NCBI RefSeq assembly: GCF_000174435.1
Contig: NZ_ACJN02000002.1
Coordinates: 1,059,490-1,123,489 of the forward strand
From: Desulfonatronospira thiodismutans ASO3-1
GTDB lineage: Bacteria; Desulfobacterota; Desulfovibrionia; Desulfovibrionales; Desulfonatronovibrionaceae
Length of the DNA stretch: 64,000 bases
Direction of reading: 5' to 3'
Shown: in pieces, positions 9,712-18,780 of the stretch
Position numbering within the stretch: the first letter of the stretch is position 1
Layout of the letters: each line of letters begins with the position of its first letter
Made by a program: the position numbers and the translations under genes
Notes under the pieces: model-generated
The model's input: the letters and a program-made list of their open reading frames with translations, nothing else
Databases searched by the model: none
What the model was told of the DNA's origin: nothing

Positions 9712-10827
9712 TTATTCCCGCTGCAGGGGGAAAAGCCTTAAGAGGATTTCCGGGCCGAGGTTCAGGATTTCTCCCGGGCGAAAGTCCAGGGTCTGGTCCA
9801 TAAGCTCCACTTCCCTGCCGCTGGTGACCGGCACCGCCAGTGAGTCTCCAAGGATCTTCAGGGCTACAAAGGCCCAGACTTCATCAGCCAGGCCCTGCTG
9901 CAAAAGACTGCTGGCCAGTTGTCCGCCCCCTTCGCACAAAAGGTAATATATTCCCGTCTCCCGCCTGAGCATTTCAAGGCCCAGCTTAAGGTCCAGACCG
10001 GGGCCTTCTGCGTCCAGCCCCATAACCCTGCAGCCCCGGGCCTCAAGGCCGGCGGCCCTGGGGGAAGCAGCAGAGTTCTTGTCGGTCCAGAAAATGGTCC
10101 GGGAGGCTCTTTTCTGCAACAGGTAAAAATCCTGGTCAGGATCCGGGAGCCTGGAGGTGAGAACCACTGCCCAGGGCTGGTTTTTAACTTCCTGTATGCG
10201 GCAGGTAAGGGCCGGATTGTCCTGGTAAAACGTGTTGCCGCCCACCAGGACCGCGCCCACAATGGATCTTAGCTGGTGGACCATCTGCCTGGCATTTGCC
10301 GATGTCACCCACCTGGAATGCCCGGTACGTGTGGCTATCCGTCCATCAAGAGTGGAGGCGGTCTTGAGGTAGACATATGGCCGGCCGGAATTCTGCCAAA
10401 GGGAAAAATCGGCTATGAGGTCCAGGCATTTTTGTTCCTCCACGCCCACAGTCACCCGCAATCCGTGATTTCTTAGAAACTCGGCCCCGCCGCCCTGGAC
10501 CTGGGAATTGGGGTCCCTGGCTCCTATGATTATTTCCGGGATGCCTGCCTGGATAACGGCGGCAGTGCAGGGAGGGGTCCGGCCGTGGTGGTTGCATGGC
10601 TCCAGAGTTACGTACATCCTGCAGGAGGAAAGATCAGCCCCGTTTTCCCTGGCGTTTTCTATGGCCTCAACCTCGGCATGGTTTTCACCGGGAGCCCTGT
10701 GCCATCCTTTGCCCATGATCCTGTCCCCGCAGGTCACCAGGGCCCCCACGCAGGGATTGGGAGCGGTAAAGCCTTTGGCCTGCCGTGCCAGACCAAGGGC
10801 TTTAAGCATAAATTCGCTCTGATTCAT
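9712..10827 (-). CDS. ribD: Bifunctional riboflavin deaminase/reductase RibD
   Basis: Carries out the deamination and the side-chain reduction that follow GTP cyclohydrolase II. The 371-residue product has an N-terminal zinc cytidine-deaminase fold with HAEVEAI and TLEPCNHHGRTPPC (zinc ligands H and two C) and a C-terminal reductase domain starting near residue 150 (KTASTLDGRIAT, then LCEGGGQLASSLLQQGLADE). It follows comEB by 20 bases. There is no room for an FMN riboswitch directly in front of it, so control must come from further upstream, or the genes are constitutive. Confidence 0.95.
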   Translation of the reverse strand: MNQSEFMLKALGLARQAKGFTAPNPCVGALVTCGDRIMGKGWHRAPGENHAEVEAIENARENGADLSSCRMYVTLEPCNHHGRTPPCTAAVIQAGIPEIIIGARDPNSQVQGGGAEFLRNHGLRVTVGVEEQKCLDLIADFSLWQNSGRPYVYLKTASTLDGRIATRTGHSRWVTSANARQMVHQLRSIVGAVLVGGNTFYQDNPALTCRIQEVKNQPWAVVLTSRLPDPDQDFYLLQKRASRTIFWTDKNSAASPRAAGLEARGCRVMGLDAEGPGLDLKLGLEMLRRETGIYYLLCEGGGQLASSLLQQGLADEVWAFVALKILGDSLAVPVTSGREVELMDQTLDFRPGEILNLGPEILLRLFPLQRE

Positions 10828-10847
10828 GGATTTATCCCCGGCTACGG

Positions 10848-11306
10848 TCAGTCCCCGACTATTTCCAAAAGTTCGAACTCCACCTGGGCCATGGTCAGCA
10901 TTTCCTGGGCCAGTGGGTCAGGGTAGCCCTGACTGAAATAAATTTTTTTAACTCCGCAGTTGATGAGCATCTTGGAGCATATGAGACAGGGCTGGGTGGT
11001 GCAGTAGATAAAGGAGCCGGTTATGCTCACCCCGTGTATTGCAGCCTGGATAATAACGTTTTGTTCCGCGTGCAGACCCCTGCACAATTCGTGTCTTTCG
11101 CCGGAGGGAATGCCCATTTCGTCGCGCAGACATCCTACATCCTGGCAATGTTCCAGTCCGGCCGGGGCTCCGTTGTAGCCGGTGGCCAGTATGCGCTTGT
11201 CCTTGACGGCCATGGCCCCCACCACCCGTCTCAGGCATGTGGAGCGCCGGGACACAAGATGGGTGATGCGCATGTAGTACTGGTCCCAGGAAAGCCTTTG
11301 CTGCAT
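10848..11306 (-). CDS. comEB: dCMP deaminase / ComE operon protein 2-like deaminase
   Basis: A zinc-dependent nucleotide deaminase that probably makes dUMP from dCMP for thymidylate synthesis. The 152-residue product carries the zinc site HAEQN and [16 protein letters not shown] (histidine and two cysteines), an extra zinc-type cysteine and histidine region in its middle, and [12 protein letters not shown], a dCMP-deaminase feature. The ATG at 11306 follows GGAGGT by 7 bases; a GTG lies immediately before it. It stands between glyA and ribD, a natural place because glyA feeds one-carbon units to thymidylate synthesis. Confidence 0.9.
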   Translation of the reverse strand: MQQRLSWDQYYMRITHLVSRRSTCLRRVVGAMAVKDKRILATGYNGAPAGLEHCQDVGCLRDEMGIPSGERHELCRGLHAEQNVIIQAAIHGVSITGSFIYCTTQPCLICSKMLINCGVKKIYFSQGYPDPLAQEMLTMAQVEFELLEIVGD

Positions 11307-11329
11307 CACTTACACCTCCCGGCGTCTGC

Positions 11330-11395
11330 GGGACTGGCTACTAAGCCAGACCTGGGCCCGAGCCCCGGTGCGGCTATTGCGGCACAGCCAGTCCC
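11330..11395. other. Inverted repeat between glyA and comEB
   Basis: GGGACTGGCT at 11330-11339 is the exact reverse complement of 11386-11395, with GC-rich sequence between them that can fold further. No T tract follows on either side, so it may be an RNA processing or attenuation hairpin inside the leftward transcript and not a terminator. Confidence 0.4.
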
Positions 11396-11413
11396 CTGCC
11401 GCCTCTATAAATT

Positions 11414-12658
11414 CTACCATGCGAAAAGAGGAAAATCACCGGCGAATTTTTCCACCTCTTTGCTGATCTGGTTTAGACGTTCCTGGTTGCTGGCGTTTTC
11501 CAGGGCAGCGATCATCCAGTTGACCACCTGATCCATATGTTCGGGACGCATTCCCCGGGTGGTAAGGGCTGAACTGCCTATCCTGATGCCGGAAGTCACA
11601 AAGGGCGACCTGGTTTCAAAGGGCACAGTGTTTTTGTTTACGGTCATGCCCGCTGTATCCAGGGCGATCTCTGCATCCTTCCCGGTAATATCCTTGTTGG
11701 TCAGGTCCACCAGGAGGATATGATTGTCCGTGCCTCTGGAGACCAGGGTGAATCCGGCGTCCGTAAGCAGCCTGCCCATGGTGCGGGCATTGTCGATGAC
11801 CAGCTGCTGGTAGGTCTTGAATTCCGGGGCAAGTGCCTCTTTGAAGGCTATGGCCTTGGCCGCGATGACGTGCATGAGCGGGCCGCCCTGAATCCCTGGA
11901 AATATCTGGGAATTGAGGGTCCTTGCGTATTCGTCACGGCTGAGGATCATGCCTCCCCTGGGACCGCGCAGGGTCTTGTGCGTGGTGGTGGTCGTGAAAT
12001 GAGCATGGGGCACCGGCGACTGATGAAGCCCTGCTGCAATTATTCCGGCGATATGGGCCATATCCACTGTGAGCTTGGCATCCACCTTGTCCGCGATTTC
12101 CCGGAAGCGTTTGAAGTCGATTTCCCGGGGGTAAGCGCTGGCCCCGGCGATAATCATACTGGGCCTGTGTTTGAGGGCAAGCTCTTCCACCTGTTCGTAG
12201 TTTATATAACCGGTTTCTTTTTCCACGCCGTAAAAAACGGTCTGGTAAAGCTTGCCGGAAAAGTTGGCCGGGCAGCCGTGGGTCAGGTGCCCGCCGTGGG
12301 AAAGGTCCATGCCCATGATGGTGTCCCCGGGCTTGAGCATCCCGAAGAAAACCCCCATATTGGCCTGGGAGCCGGAGTGGGGCTGGACATTGACGTACTC
12401 GGCTTCAAAGAGCTCTCTCGCCCTGTCCCGGGCCAGGTCTTCGGCCATGTCCACGTATTCGCACCCGCCGTAGTATCTTTTTCCGGGATAACCTTCGGCG
12501 TATTTGTGGGTCAGGACCGTGCCCATGGCCTGCCTGACCGCCAGGGAGGTGAAGTTCTCGGAGGCAATGAGCTCAAGTTTGTTCAACTGGCGTTTTTCCT
12601 CCAGGTCGATGCTTCTGGCTATTTCCGGATCTACTCTTCTGATTTCATCCATATTCAT
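11414..12658 (-). CDS. glyA: Serine hydroxymethyltransferase
   Basis: A PLP enzyme that converts serine and tetrahydrofolate to glycine and 5,10-methylene-tetrahydrofolate. The 414-residue product is full length, with the PLP-lysine motif [14 protein letters not shown] around residue 225, the substrate-loop sequence [15 protein letters not shown] near residue 55, and [19 protein letters not shown] precedes the ATG. It lies in the leftward lipid and cofactor run, 38 bases after fabF. Nothing is unusual about the sequence. Confidence 0.97.
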   Translation of the reverse strand: MNMDEIRRVDPEIARSIDLEEKRQLNKLELIASENFTSLAVRQAMGTVLTHKYAEGYPGKRYYGGCEYVDMAEDLARDRARELFEAEYVNVQPHSGSQANMGVFFGMLKPGDTIMGMDLSHGGHLTHGCPANFSGKLYQTVFYGVEKETGYINYEQVEELALKHRPSMIIAGASAYPREIDFKRFREIADKVDAKLTVDMAHIAGIIAAGLHQSPVPHAHFTTTTTHKTLRGPRGGMILSRDEYARTLNSQIFPGIQGGPLMHVIAAKAIAFKEALAPEFKTYQQLVIDNARTMGRLLTDAGFTLVSRGTDNHILLVDLTNKDITGKDAEIALDTAGMTVNKNTVPFETRSPFVTSGIRIGSSALTTRGMRPEHMDQVVNWMIAALENASNQERLNQISKEVEKFAGDFPLFAW

Positions 12659-12696
12659 GTTATATTTATCTCCTTATAAAGCAGGGTGGATAACCC

Positions 12697-13935
12697 TTAT
12701 TCTTCAAACCTTTTAAACAGGATACAGCCGTTGGTCCCGCCAAAGCCGAATGAGTTGCACAGGGCAAAATTGATGCTCCTGGTTACGCTGCCCCGGGAGC
12801 AATAGTCCAGATCGCAGTCGGGGTCGGCGGTGTCCAGGTTGATGGTTCCCGGAACCTGTCCATGATAGAGACTTTTGGCGCAGAATACTCCTTCAATGCC
12901 CCCTGCCGCCCCCAGGGTGTGCCCGATCATGGACTTGTTGGCTGTAAGCAGCATGTCGTAGGCATGTTTGCCGAAGACCTCCTTGATGGCCCTGGTTTCG
13001 GTTATGTCATTTAAGTAAGTGGAAGTCCCGTGGGCATTTATGTGATCCACCTGTTCGGGCGATACTCCGGCTTCGCGCAGGGCCTGTTTCATACAGCTGG
13101 CCATGCCCTCTCCGGAATCATCCGGGGCGGTTATATGAAATGCATCTGCTGTAGCCCCGAAACCGACGACTTCGGCGTAAATTCTGGCCCCTCTTGCCAG
13201 GGCGCTGTCCAGGGACTCCAGGATCATCTGTCCGCTGCCTTCGCCGATGACGAACCCGTCCCGGTCTTTGTCAAAGGGGCGGCTGGCCTTCTGCGGGTCG
13301 TCGTTTCTGGTGGACAGGGCCTTCATGGCGCTGAATCCGGACAGGGCCATGGGGGTTATGGTGGATTCCACTCCTCCGGTGATCATGGCCTGGGCCCGGC
13401 CCAGCCTTATGTCTGAATAGGCGTAGCCGATGGCGTGCATGCCCGAGGCGCATGCCGAGGTGGTCACCAGATTGGGCCCCTTTGCCCCTGTGGATATTGA
13501 TATCTGTCCGGCAACCATGTTGGCTATCAAAAGGGGAATATAAAAGGGGGAGACCCTTTTGGGGCCGGACTTGATCAGCTTGGAATGAAACTCCTCGATG
13601 GTTTCCAGGCCGCCCAGCCCGCATCCCAGCAGCACTCCGCACTGCTCCATGTCCATATTGTCCGGGGTCAGGCCGGAATCCTGCATAAGCATCTGCGCTC
13701 CAGCCACGCCCAGGTGACAGAAGCGGTCCATCCGTTTGGCTTCCTTGGCGCTCATGTAGGCTGTGGGATCAAAATCCCTGACTTCGGCTGCAATCCTGGA
13801 TGCATATCCTGTACAGTCGAAACGGGCCAGGTGATCCACGCCGCTTTTGCCGGCCAGAAGGTTTTCCCAGCTGCTGTCGAGGTCGTTGCCTATAGGAGTA
13901 AGGGCTGACAGGCCGGTAACAACTACTCTTGGCAT
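12697..13935 (-). CDS. fabF: Beta-ketoacyl-ACP synthase II
   Basis: Condenses malonyl-ACP with a growing acyl-ACP in fatty-acid elongation. The 412-residue thiolase-fold protein has the catalytic cysteine in TTSACASGMHAIG (about residue 163), and the two histidines in NAHGTSTYLND and KSMIGHTLGAAGG, giving the Cys-His-His triad of FabF and FabB. The C-terminal NSFGFGGTNG loop is intact. It lies downstream of acpP with 146 bases between, a normal acpP-fabF order, and is followed by glyA. Confidence 0.96.
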   Translation of the reverse strand: MPRVVVTGLSALTPIGNDLDSSWENLLAGKSGVDHLARFDCTGYASRIAAEVRDFDPTAYMSAKEAKRMDRFCHLGVAGAQMLMQDSGLTPDNMDMEQCGVLLGCGLGGLETIEEFHSKLIKSGPKRVSPFYIPLLIANMVAGQISISTGAKGPNLVTTSACASGMHAIGYAYSDIRLGRAQAMITGGVESTITPMALSGFSAMKALSTRNDDPQKASRPFDKDRDGFVIGEGSGQMILESLDSALARGARIYAEVVGFGATADAFHITAPDDSGEGMASCMKQALREAGVSPEQVDHINAHGTSTYLNDITETRAIKEVFGKHAYDMLLTANKSMIGHTLGAAGGIEGVFCAKSLYHGQVPGTINLDTADPDCDLDYCSRGSVTRSINFALCNSFGFGGTNGCILFKRFEE

Positions 13936-14081
13936 TGCTTGTTATCCTGCGATTGCTTTGGGTTTGCTCTTTCCTTTTTCTTTGCACCGGGAAAGAGTCA
14001 GCGGATTATTCCGCGTCCTGGCATTTGTTAAAAAGAAGGTTGATCAGCATGCCGGCGGGGGGATGCAGATGCCCTGACAGG

Positions 14082-14312
14082 CTACTGGTTGGCCTTTATA
14101 AATTCTATGGCCGACTGCACGGTAAGCAGTTCCTGGGCCTTTTCATCGTCGATTTCAATGTCGAATTCTTCTTCCATGGCCATGATAAGTTCTGTCAGGT
14201 CCAGGGAGTCAGCACCCAGGTCCTCTACAAATTTGGCCTCGGGCTTTACTTCTTCGGCGGAAATTCCAAGCTGGTCCACAACGATGTCCTTTACTTTTTG
14301 TTCTACTGACAT
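14082..14312 (-). CDS. acpP: Acyl carrier protein
   Basis: Carries fatty-acyl intermediates on a phosphopantetheine arm. The 76-residue acidic product contains [12 protein letters not shown], where the serine is the attachment site. The start at 14312 has AAGGAG 7 bases upstream; the frame runs on to 14360 without ACP-like sequence. Unusually, a 162 bp repeat element lies between fabG and acpP, so the small gene is separated by 315 bases from the upstream gene of the same run. Confidence 0.96.
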   Translation of the reverse strand: MSVEQKVKDIVVDQLGISAEEVKPEAKFVEDLGADSLDLTELIMAMEEEFDIEIDDEKAQELLTVQSAIEFIKANQ

Positions 14313-14354
14313 TGCTTTCTCCTTAATTGGTTGAGTTGACGATACATTTGCAGT

Positions 14355-14516
14355 AAGCATTCAGGGGGTGCCGGAAACGGCCCGGGGACAGCCCCGCACT
14401 TATTTTTTGATGAACAATTGACAGATGTAAGCGTTAGAAAATAAGTCCGGGACAGTCTCCAGTCACGCCAAAGGCGTGAGTGCCAGTAATCACCATCTAG
14501 GACCCCCTGAATGCTT
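14355..14516. repeat. 162 bp palindromic repeat element, copy A (intact ends)
   Basis: The element is bounded by a 15 bp perfect inverted repeat, AAGCATTCAGGGGGT at 14355-14369 and its complement at 14502-14516. Inside are a GGGGACAGCCCC near-palindrome (14384-14395), a second inverted pair (ACTTATTTT at 14398-14406 with 14438-14446) and a perfect TCACGCC/GGCGTGA hairpin (14463-14479). It has no open frame worth calling. Related copies lie at 26988-27158 and, split, near 23882 and 24380. It interrupts the fabG-acpP spacer, so it is likely transcribed with the fatty-acid genes. Confidence 0.8.
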
Positions 14517-14627
14517 CCCATTTGCAACAGTTGCCTTGAAGGCATTGTATGCTGAAAGCCAGATGTCTCCATATTACATGCCGGCCAAAGTTTCAAGTTG
14601 TGATAAAAGGGTCATGCCAGGCCCGGA

Positions 14628-15371
14628 TTACATATACAGTCCTCCGTTAATTCCAAGGACCTGTCCGGTTATGTATCCTGCTTCCCCGGAGGCCAGAAAG
14701 GCCACACATTCAGCTACGTCCCCGGGGGTGCCGAAACGCTGCAGGGGTATCATCTGCAAAAATCTGTCCCGGACATCTCCGGGCAGCTTGTCGGTCATAT
14801 CCGTGTCGATGAAACCTGGAGCCACGGCGTTCACGGTGATGTTTCTGGGGGCCAGTTCCTGGGCGGCTGTTTTGGTCAGACCTATGAGTCCTGCTTTGGC
14901 GGATGTGTAGTTGGCCTGGCCGGGGTTGCCGGTCTGTGCGGTTACAGAGGACAGATTTATGATGCGCCCCCGGCGGTTTCGCATCATGATTTTGGCTGCC
15001 TGCTGCAGGCAGATGAATGATCCCGTGAGATTTACCCGGATGACTTTTTCCCATTGCTCGGGCTTCATGCGCACCAGAAGGCCGTCCTGGGTCAGGCCGG
15101 CGTTGTTGACCAGTACCTGAAGGTCGACTCTGTCTTTTATTTCATTTTTGAAAAAATCAACAATGGCTTCCTGGTCTCCGACGTCAAGCTCAAAAGAAGC
15201 GGCCTGTACGCCCAGGTTTTCAATCTCGGTGCAGGTTTCCCGGGCCTGCTGGGGTTTGCTTACGTAGGTGATGTATACATTGTATCCATCCCGGGCCAGG
15301 CGCAGGGCGCATTCCCTGCCTATGCCGCGGGAGCCTCCGGTGACCAGGGCGGTTTTTAAAAGCTCGGACAT
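14628..15371 (-). CDS. fabG: 3-oxoacyl-ACP reductase
   Basis: NADPH-dependent reduction of 3-oxoacyl-ACP, the second step of each elongation cycle. The 247-residue short-chain dehydrogenase has the nucleotide motif TGGSRGIG near residue 12, NNAG near residue 90, and the catalytic Ser, Tyr and Lys in LSSVTAQ and YTSAK (about residues 140-160). GAGAGGT precedes the ATG. It lies 19 bases after fabH. The clear fab context makes FabG a safer reading than a generic dehydrogenase. Confidence 0.95.
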   Translation of the reverse strand: MSELLKTALVTGGSRGIGRECALRLARDGYNVYITYVSKPQQARETCTEIENLGVQAASFELDVGDQEAIVDFFKNEIKDRVDLQVLVNNAGLTQDGLLVRMKPEQWEKVIRVNLTGSFICLQQAAKIMMRNRRGRIINLSSVTAQTGNPGQANYTSAKAGLIGLTKTAAQELAPRNITVNAVAPGFIDTDMTDKLPGDVRDRFLQMIPLQRFGTPGDVAECVAFLASGEAGYITGQVLGINGGLYM

Positions 15372-15390
15372 GCTGACCTCTCTTCAGGAT

Positions 15391-16386
15391 TTAAAACTGC
15401 ACCAGCGCCGCACCCCAGGTAAATCCTCCCCCGAAAGCCACCATGAGTACCAGGTCTCCCGGGCTGATGCGGCCCTTTTCCCTGGCTTCGGCAAGGGCGA
15501 TGGGCACTGAAGCAGCTGAAGTGTTGCCGTATTTTTGAACATTAACAAATAAATTTGCCGGGTCAAGATTCATTTTTTTGGCCAGGGCCTCGATAATGCG
15601 GATATTGGCCTGATGCGGGACCACAAGGTCGATGTCCCCGGGCCGGACGTTGTTTCTCGCCATAACTTCCAGGGCAACATTGTACATGGAGCGAACCGCG
15701 TGCTTGAATACTTCCCGGCCTTCCATCTGGACAAAAAAGTTTTCACTGACTTTTTCCCCAAGGGCCAGGGGATAGGCAGATCCTCCGCCCTTGATGGTCA
15801 AAAGCTCGCCCAGCGCACCGTCAGCCTTGAGACTTACATCCAGAAGACGGCCGGGCATTGCGGCCGGGTTGTGACAGGTGTTGGATACCACTGCAGCACC
15901 GGCTCCATCCCCGAACAAAACGCAGGTGCTTCTGTCGGAAAAATTGACCCTGGTGGTCAGGGCCTCGGAGGCCACGACCAGCACATTGGCATCGCCTGGC
16001 AGCATGCAAAGTCCCCTGGCCAGTTCCAGGCCGTAGATAAAACCGGTGCAGGCGGTGTTGATGTCCAGGGCGGCAATATCTTTGTGCCCCAGCTTTTCCA
16101 GGAGCACGCAGGCTGCATTGGGGATCAGGGCGTCCGGGGTAAAGGTGGCCACGATGATGTGGGTAAGATCCTGAGGAGTAATTCCGGCTTCTTCCAGGGC
16201 CTGGATGGATGAATGGTATGCAAGGTCTGAACAGGCCTGGTCGGTGCATATATGGCGCTGCTTTATCCCTGTCCTGGTGGTGATCCATTCGTCGGAGGTA
16301 TCCATCAGGAGTTCGAAGTCATGGTTGGTTATGACTTTTTCCGGGACGTAATAGCCAAGTCCTGTCAGGCAGCAGTTTTTTTTCAT
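15391..16386 (-). CDS. fabH: Beta-ketoacyl-ACP synthase III
   Basis: Starts fatty-acid synthesis by condensing acetyl-CoA with malonyl-ACP. The 331-residue product shows the catalytic cysteine in NTACTGFIYGLE, the histidine in PHQANIRI and the asparagine in KYGNTSAAS, the Cys-His-Asn triad of FabH. I chose the ATG at 16386, which begins MKKNCCLTGLGYYVPE like other FabH proteins; a GTG at 16440 would add 18 unlike residues. No strong Shine-Dalgarno is visible. The gene is 186 bases downstream of plsX. Confidence 0.94.
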   Translation of the reverse strand: MKKNCCLTGLGYYVPEKVITNHDFELLMDTSDEWITTRTGIKQRHICTDQACSDLAYHSSIQALEEAGITPQDLTHIIVATFTPDALIPNAACVLLEKLGHKDIAALDINTACTGFIYGLELARGLCMLPGDANVLVVASEALTTRVNFSDRSTCVLFGDGAGAAVVSNTCHNPAAMPGRLLDVSLKADGALGELLTIKGGGSAYPLALGEKVSENFFVQMEGREVFKHAVRSMYNVALEVMARNNVRPGDIDLVVPHQANIRIIEALAKKMNLDPANLFVNVQKYGNTSAASVPIALAEAREKGRISPGDLVLMVAFGGGFTWGAALVQF

Positions 16387-16572
16387 TTGAAAAGTATCAG
16401 GTCGAGGTCTTTTGCAGGGCCATCGACGCCAGCAGAGCACTGTTAGAGGATTAAGAAAACCAGGGAATTAAGGATTATGGATTAATGCTGAAGCAGGATC
16501 TGAAGTTTTTTACAATACATTTCCGTGTTCTTTCCTCTGCTTCTGCACGTAAATAAAGGCGGCTCACCCTGG

Positions 16573-17631
16573 CTAAGCCGAGTGGTTTTTGGCCTGGGGG
16601 CGTCTGCCGAACATGTTTATCTCCTGGTTTTGTCCCAGGCCTTCGGCCAGGTGCTCATTTGCCCGGTTGCGCACGAATTCTCCGGCCATGAGTACTGCAT
16701 TGGTAATGGCCTTGGAGTTGGAGGAACCGTGGCAAACAATGCCGATGCCGTTTAAGCCCAGCAGAGGTGCGCCTCCGTACTCGGCGTAATCAATGTGCCT
16801 GCCGAATCTCTTAAGAGCCCTTATGCCCAGAAGAAAACCAAGCCTGGCCAGCAGGCTTTTCTTTACCTCCGCCTTGAGGATGCGGCTTAAAGACATGGCC
16901 AGCCCTTCCATGAGCTTCAGGGAGACATTGCCCACGAAGCCGTCGCAAACAACCACATCGGCTTTACCGGCAAAAAAGTCTCTGCCTTCAACATTGCCGA
17001 TGAAGTTCATGGATGAGGACCTGAAGAGCTTTATGGTTTCCAGTACCAGCTTGTTGCCTTTGCCCTCTTCCTCACCGATGGTCAGGACCCCGATTCGCGG
17101 GTTTTTAATGTGCAGGACATCCCGGGCAAAGACATCGGCCATAAGACCGAACTGAATGAGGTGATAAGGCTTGCATTCAACATTGGCCCCGACATCCACC
17201 AGGACCAGGGGTTCTTTTTTTTCCGTGGGCAGTATGGAAGCCAGAGCCGGACGTTCAATGCCTTTTATGCGGCCCAGAGTAAACATGCCGCAGGCCAGGG
17301 TGGCCCCGGAATTGCCGGCGCTGACCACGCCATGGGCCGTTTTTTCGCGCACGGACTTAAAGGCGGCCTGAATGGAGGAGTTTTTCTTACGGCGAAGGGC
17401 CTCTGAAGGTTTGTCATTCATGGCCACCACTTCAGGGGCATGCAGGACTTCCAGCTGGAGATCGCCGGTCTTCTGTTTTGAAAGGGCCTGCTCGATCTTT
17501 TCCTGATCTCCCACCAGAACCAGGCCCAGGTTGTCCTGCCTGGCGGCTTCCAGGCTGCCGGGGATGACTATATCCGGGCCGGAATCACCGCCCATGGCAT
17601 CTACTGCGATCCAGGGTTTAATCGGCTTCAT
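16573..17631 (-). CDS. plsX: Phosphate acyltransferase PlsX
   Basis: Makes acyl-phosphate from acyl-ACP, the donor for PlsY in phospholipid synthesis. The 352-residue product begins with the family signature IAVDAMGGDSGPDIVIPG and contains SAGNSGATLA and VDVGANVECKP. It is slightly long at the C-terminus, with a charged tail. The start overlaps the end of rpmF by 14 bases, so the two are translationally coupled, as in many bacteria where rpmF-plsX is conserved. Confidence 0.96.
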   Translation of the reverse strand: MKPIKPWIAVDAMGGDSGPDIVIPGSLEAARQDNLGLVLVGDQEKIEQALSKQKTGDLQLEVLHAPEVVAMNDKPSEALRRKKNSSIQAAFKSVREKTAHGVVSAGNSGATLACGMFTLGRIKGIERPALASILPTEKKEPLVLVDVGANVECKPYHLIQFGLMADVFARDVLHIKNPRIGVLTIGEEEGKGNKLVLETIKLFRSSSMNFIGNVEGRDFFAGKADVVVCDGFVGNVSLKLMEGLAMSLSRILKAEVKKSLLARLGFLLGIRALKRFGRHIDYAEYGGAPLLGLNGIGIVCHGSSNSKAITNAVLMAGEFVRNRANEHLAEGLGQNQEINMFGRRPQAKNHSA

Positions 17632-17806
17632 CCGCGGTGGATTTGATGTATGTCCGGCTTCTGTAGGTGCCGCACTGAGGGCAAACCCTGTGGGACAGGG
17701 AAGCTTCCCCGCAGTCGCAGTATATTACATTGGGTGCGGGAATGTGGTCGTGTGACCGGCGCATCCCCTTTTTGGATCTGGAAGTTTTCTTCTTGGGTAA
17801 AGCCAT
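17618..17806 (-). CDS. rpmF: 50S ribosomal protein L32
   Basis: A small large-subunit ribosomal protein. The 62 residues begin MALPKKKTSRSKKGMRRSHD, the L32 signature, and carry a zinc-type cysteine set (CDC and CPQC). GAGAGG precedes the start. It sits between yceD and plsX, the classic order, and its 3 prime end overlaps plsX. Confidence 0.97.
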   Translation of the reverse strand: MALPKKKTSRSKKGMRRSHDHIPAPNVIYCDCGEASLSHRVCPQCGTYRSRTYIKSTADEAD

Positions 17807-17817
17807 TATGAACCTCT

Positions 17818-18345
17818 CTATCGATTTATTTTAAGATTTCTGAACACGGCCAGCCTGGGATCGAAGGATTCTTCAGGGCAGGCGCAAAGGCCGGTGTTGA
17901 TATTTTCCCCGCAGGCAGGGCAGATCCCTTTGCAGTCCCCGGAGCACAGCGGCTTGTCCGGAAGGGCCAGGACAAAATGTTCCCAGGCCAGTTGTTCCGG
18001 GCTGAACCACCATTGACCGTCTTCGAACTTGAGGGGGCTGTAGCCGGGTGGATCTTCAGGGTCTGCTTCAAAGCTCTCGTACACGTCTATGTTGTAATCT
18101 ATGTCCACGGTGCCCGGTTCCAGGCATCGAGAGCAGGTCATGGCCACCTGTCCCTGGATCCGGCCCCGGAAATAGACTCCATCGGGCTGGGGCAGGACTT
18201 CCAGGTTGGACACCAGGCTTTTTTCCATGCCACAGTCGAGTCCGAATTTCTCCCACAACAGGATCCACCTGGAATCGTCCTGAAAAAAATATTTCACCCC
18301 CTGGTCCGGGATTTCTGATAAGGGCAGCCAGTCTGAAAGCAACAT
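17818..18345 (-). CDS. yceD: YceD/DUF177 family protein
   Basis: DUF177 (YceD) proteins are implicated in 23S rRNA maturation; the molecular role here is inferred from the family only. The 175-residue product has a central CSRC motif near residue 74 and a C-terminal cysteine cluster (CSGDCKGICPACG), a zinc-ribbon-like arrangement found in many members, then the FDPRLAVFRNL ending typical of the family. It is the first gene of the leftward yceD-rpmF-plsX-fab run, with a promoter just upstream that leaves a leader of only about 15 bases. Confidence 0.9.
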   Translation of the reverse strand: MLLSDWLPLSEIPDQGVKYFFQDDSRWILLWEKFGLDCGMEKSLVSNLEVLPQPDGVYFRGRIQGQVAMTCSRCLEPGTVDIDYNIDVYESFEADPEDPPGYSPLKFEDGQWWFSPEQLAWEHFVLALPDKPLCSGDCKGICPACGENINTGLCACPEESFDPRLAVFRNLKINR

Positions 18346-18366
18346 ATTTTAACCCAGAAAAATTTT

Positions 18367-18394
18367 ATTATCCTGTTATACCGGAGTATGTCAA
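18367..18394 (-). promoter_or_regulatory. Sigma-70-type promoter of yceD-rpmF-plsX-fab run
   Basis: On the minus strand a perfect TTGACA (18389-18394) is separated by 16 bases from GATAAT (18367-18372). The expected start of transcription lies 10-15 bases before the yceD ATG. It is one of the best promoter matches noticed in the window and is placed to drive the whole lipid and cofactor run. Confidence 0.7.
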
Positions 18395-18562
18395 GATTTT
18401 ACTCTTGCCATTTTGAAACCAAACAGATAATGTAATCTTTTTTGCCTTGCGGCTGTTTAATAAATGGCATCCGTCTTCCTGCCGAAAGAAATGATTAAGT
18501 CATGGAGCAGGGTGTGTAAACAGCAGGCCTGAAATATTTTTTAATGCCAAGGAGATAGTGTT

Positions 18563-18769
18563 ATGACCAAGCAATGTGAAGTGTGCGGCAAAAAGCCCGC
18601 AACCGGTAATAATGTCAGCCACGCCAACAACCATACCAGAAGAAGGTTTATGCCCAACCTGCGCCGGGTCAGGGCCCAACTGCCCCAGGGCCGGGTCAGA
18701 AAGATCCGGGTCTGCACCAGGTGCCTGCGCTCCGGTGCAGTAGTCAAGCCCGCAGCCGGTTCCGCCTGA
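18563..18769 (+). CDS. rpmB: 50S ribosomal protein L28
   Basis: The 68-residue basic protein begins [23 protein letters not shown], the L28 signature, and has the cysteine pairs CEVC and CTRC of the zinc-binding form. AAGGAGA precedes the ATG. It is divergent from yceD across a 217-base spacer. In related genomes rpmB lies at this boundary as well, from memory. Confidence 0.97.
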   Translation: MTKQCEVCGKKPATGNNVSHANNHTRRRFMPNLRRVRAQLPQGRVRKIRVCTRCLRSGAVVKPAAGSA

Positions 18770-18780
18770 GGGAGGGGGTT

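Noticed and set aside
10828-10847. Possible FMN riboswitch before ribD
   Set aside because: Only 20 bases separate comEB from ribD, and I saw no conserved RFN-type helices in nearby spacers.
14303-14596. Frame of 97 codons on the minus strand within copy A
   Set aside because: It covers the palindromic repeat and the acpP leader, has no recognisable protein features and is explained by the repeat.
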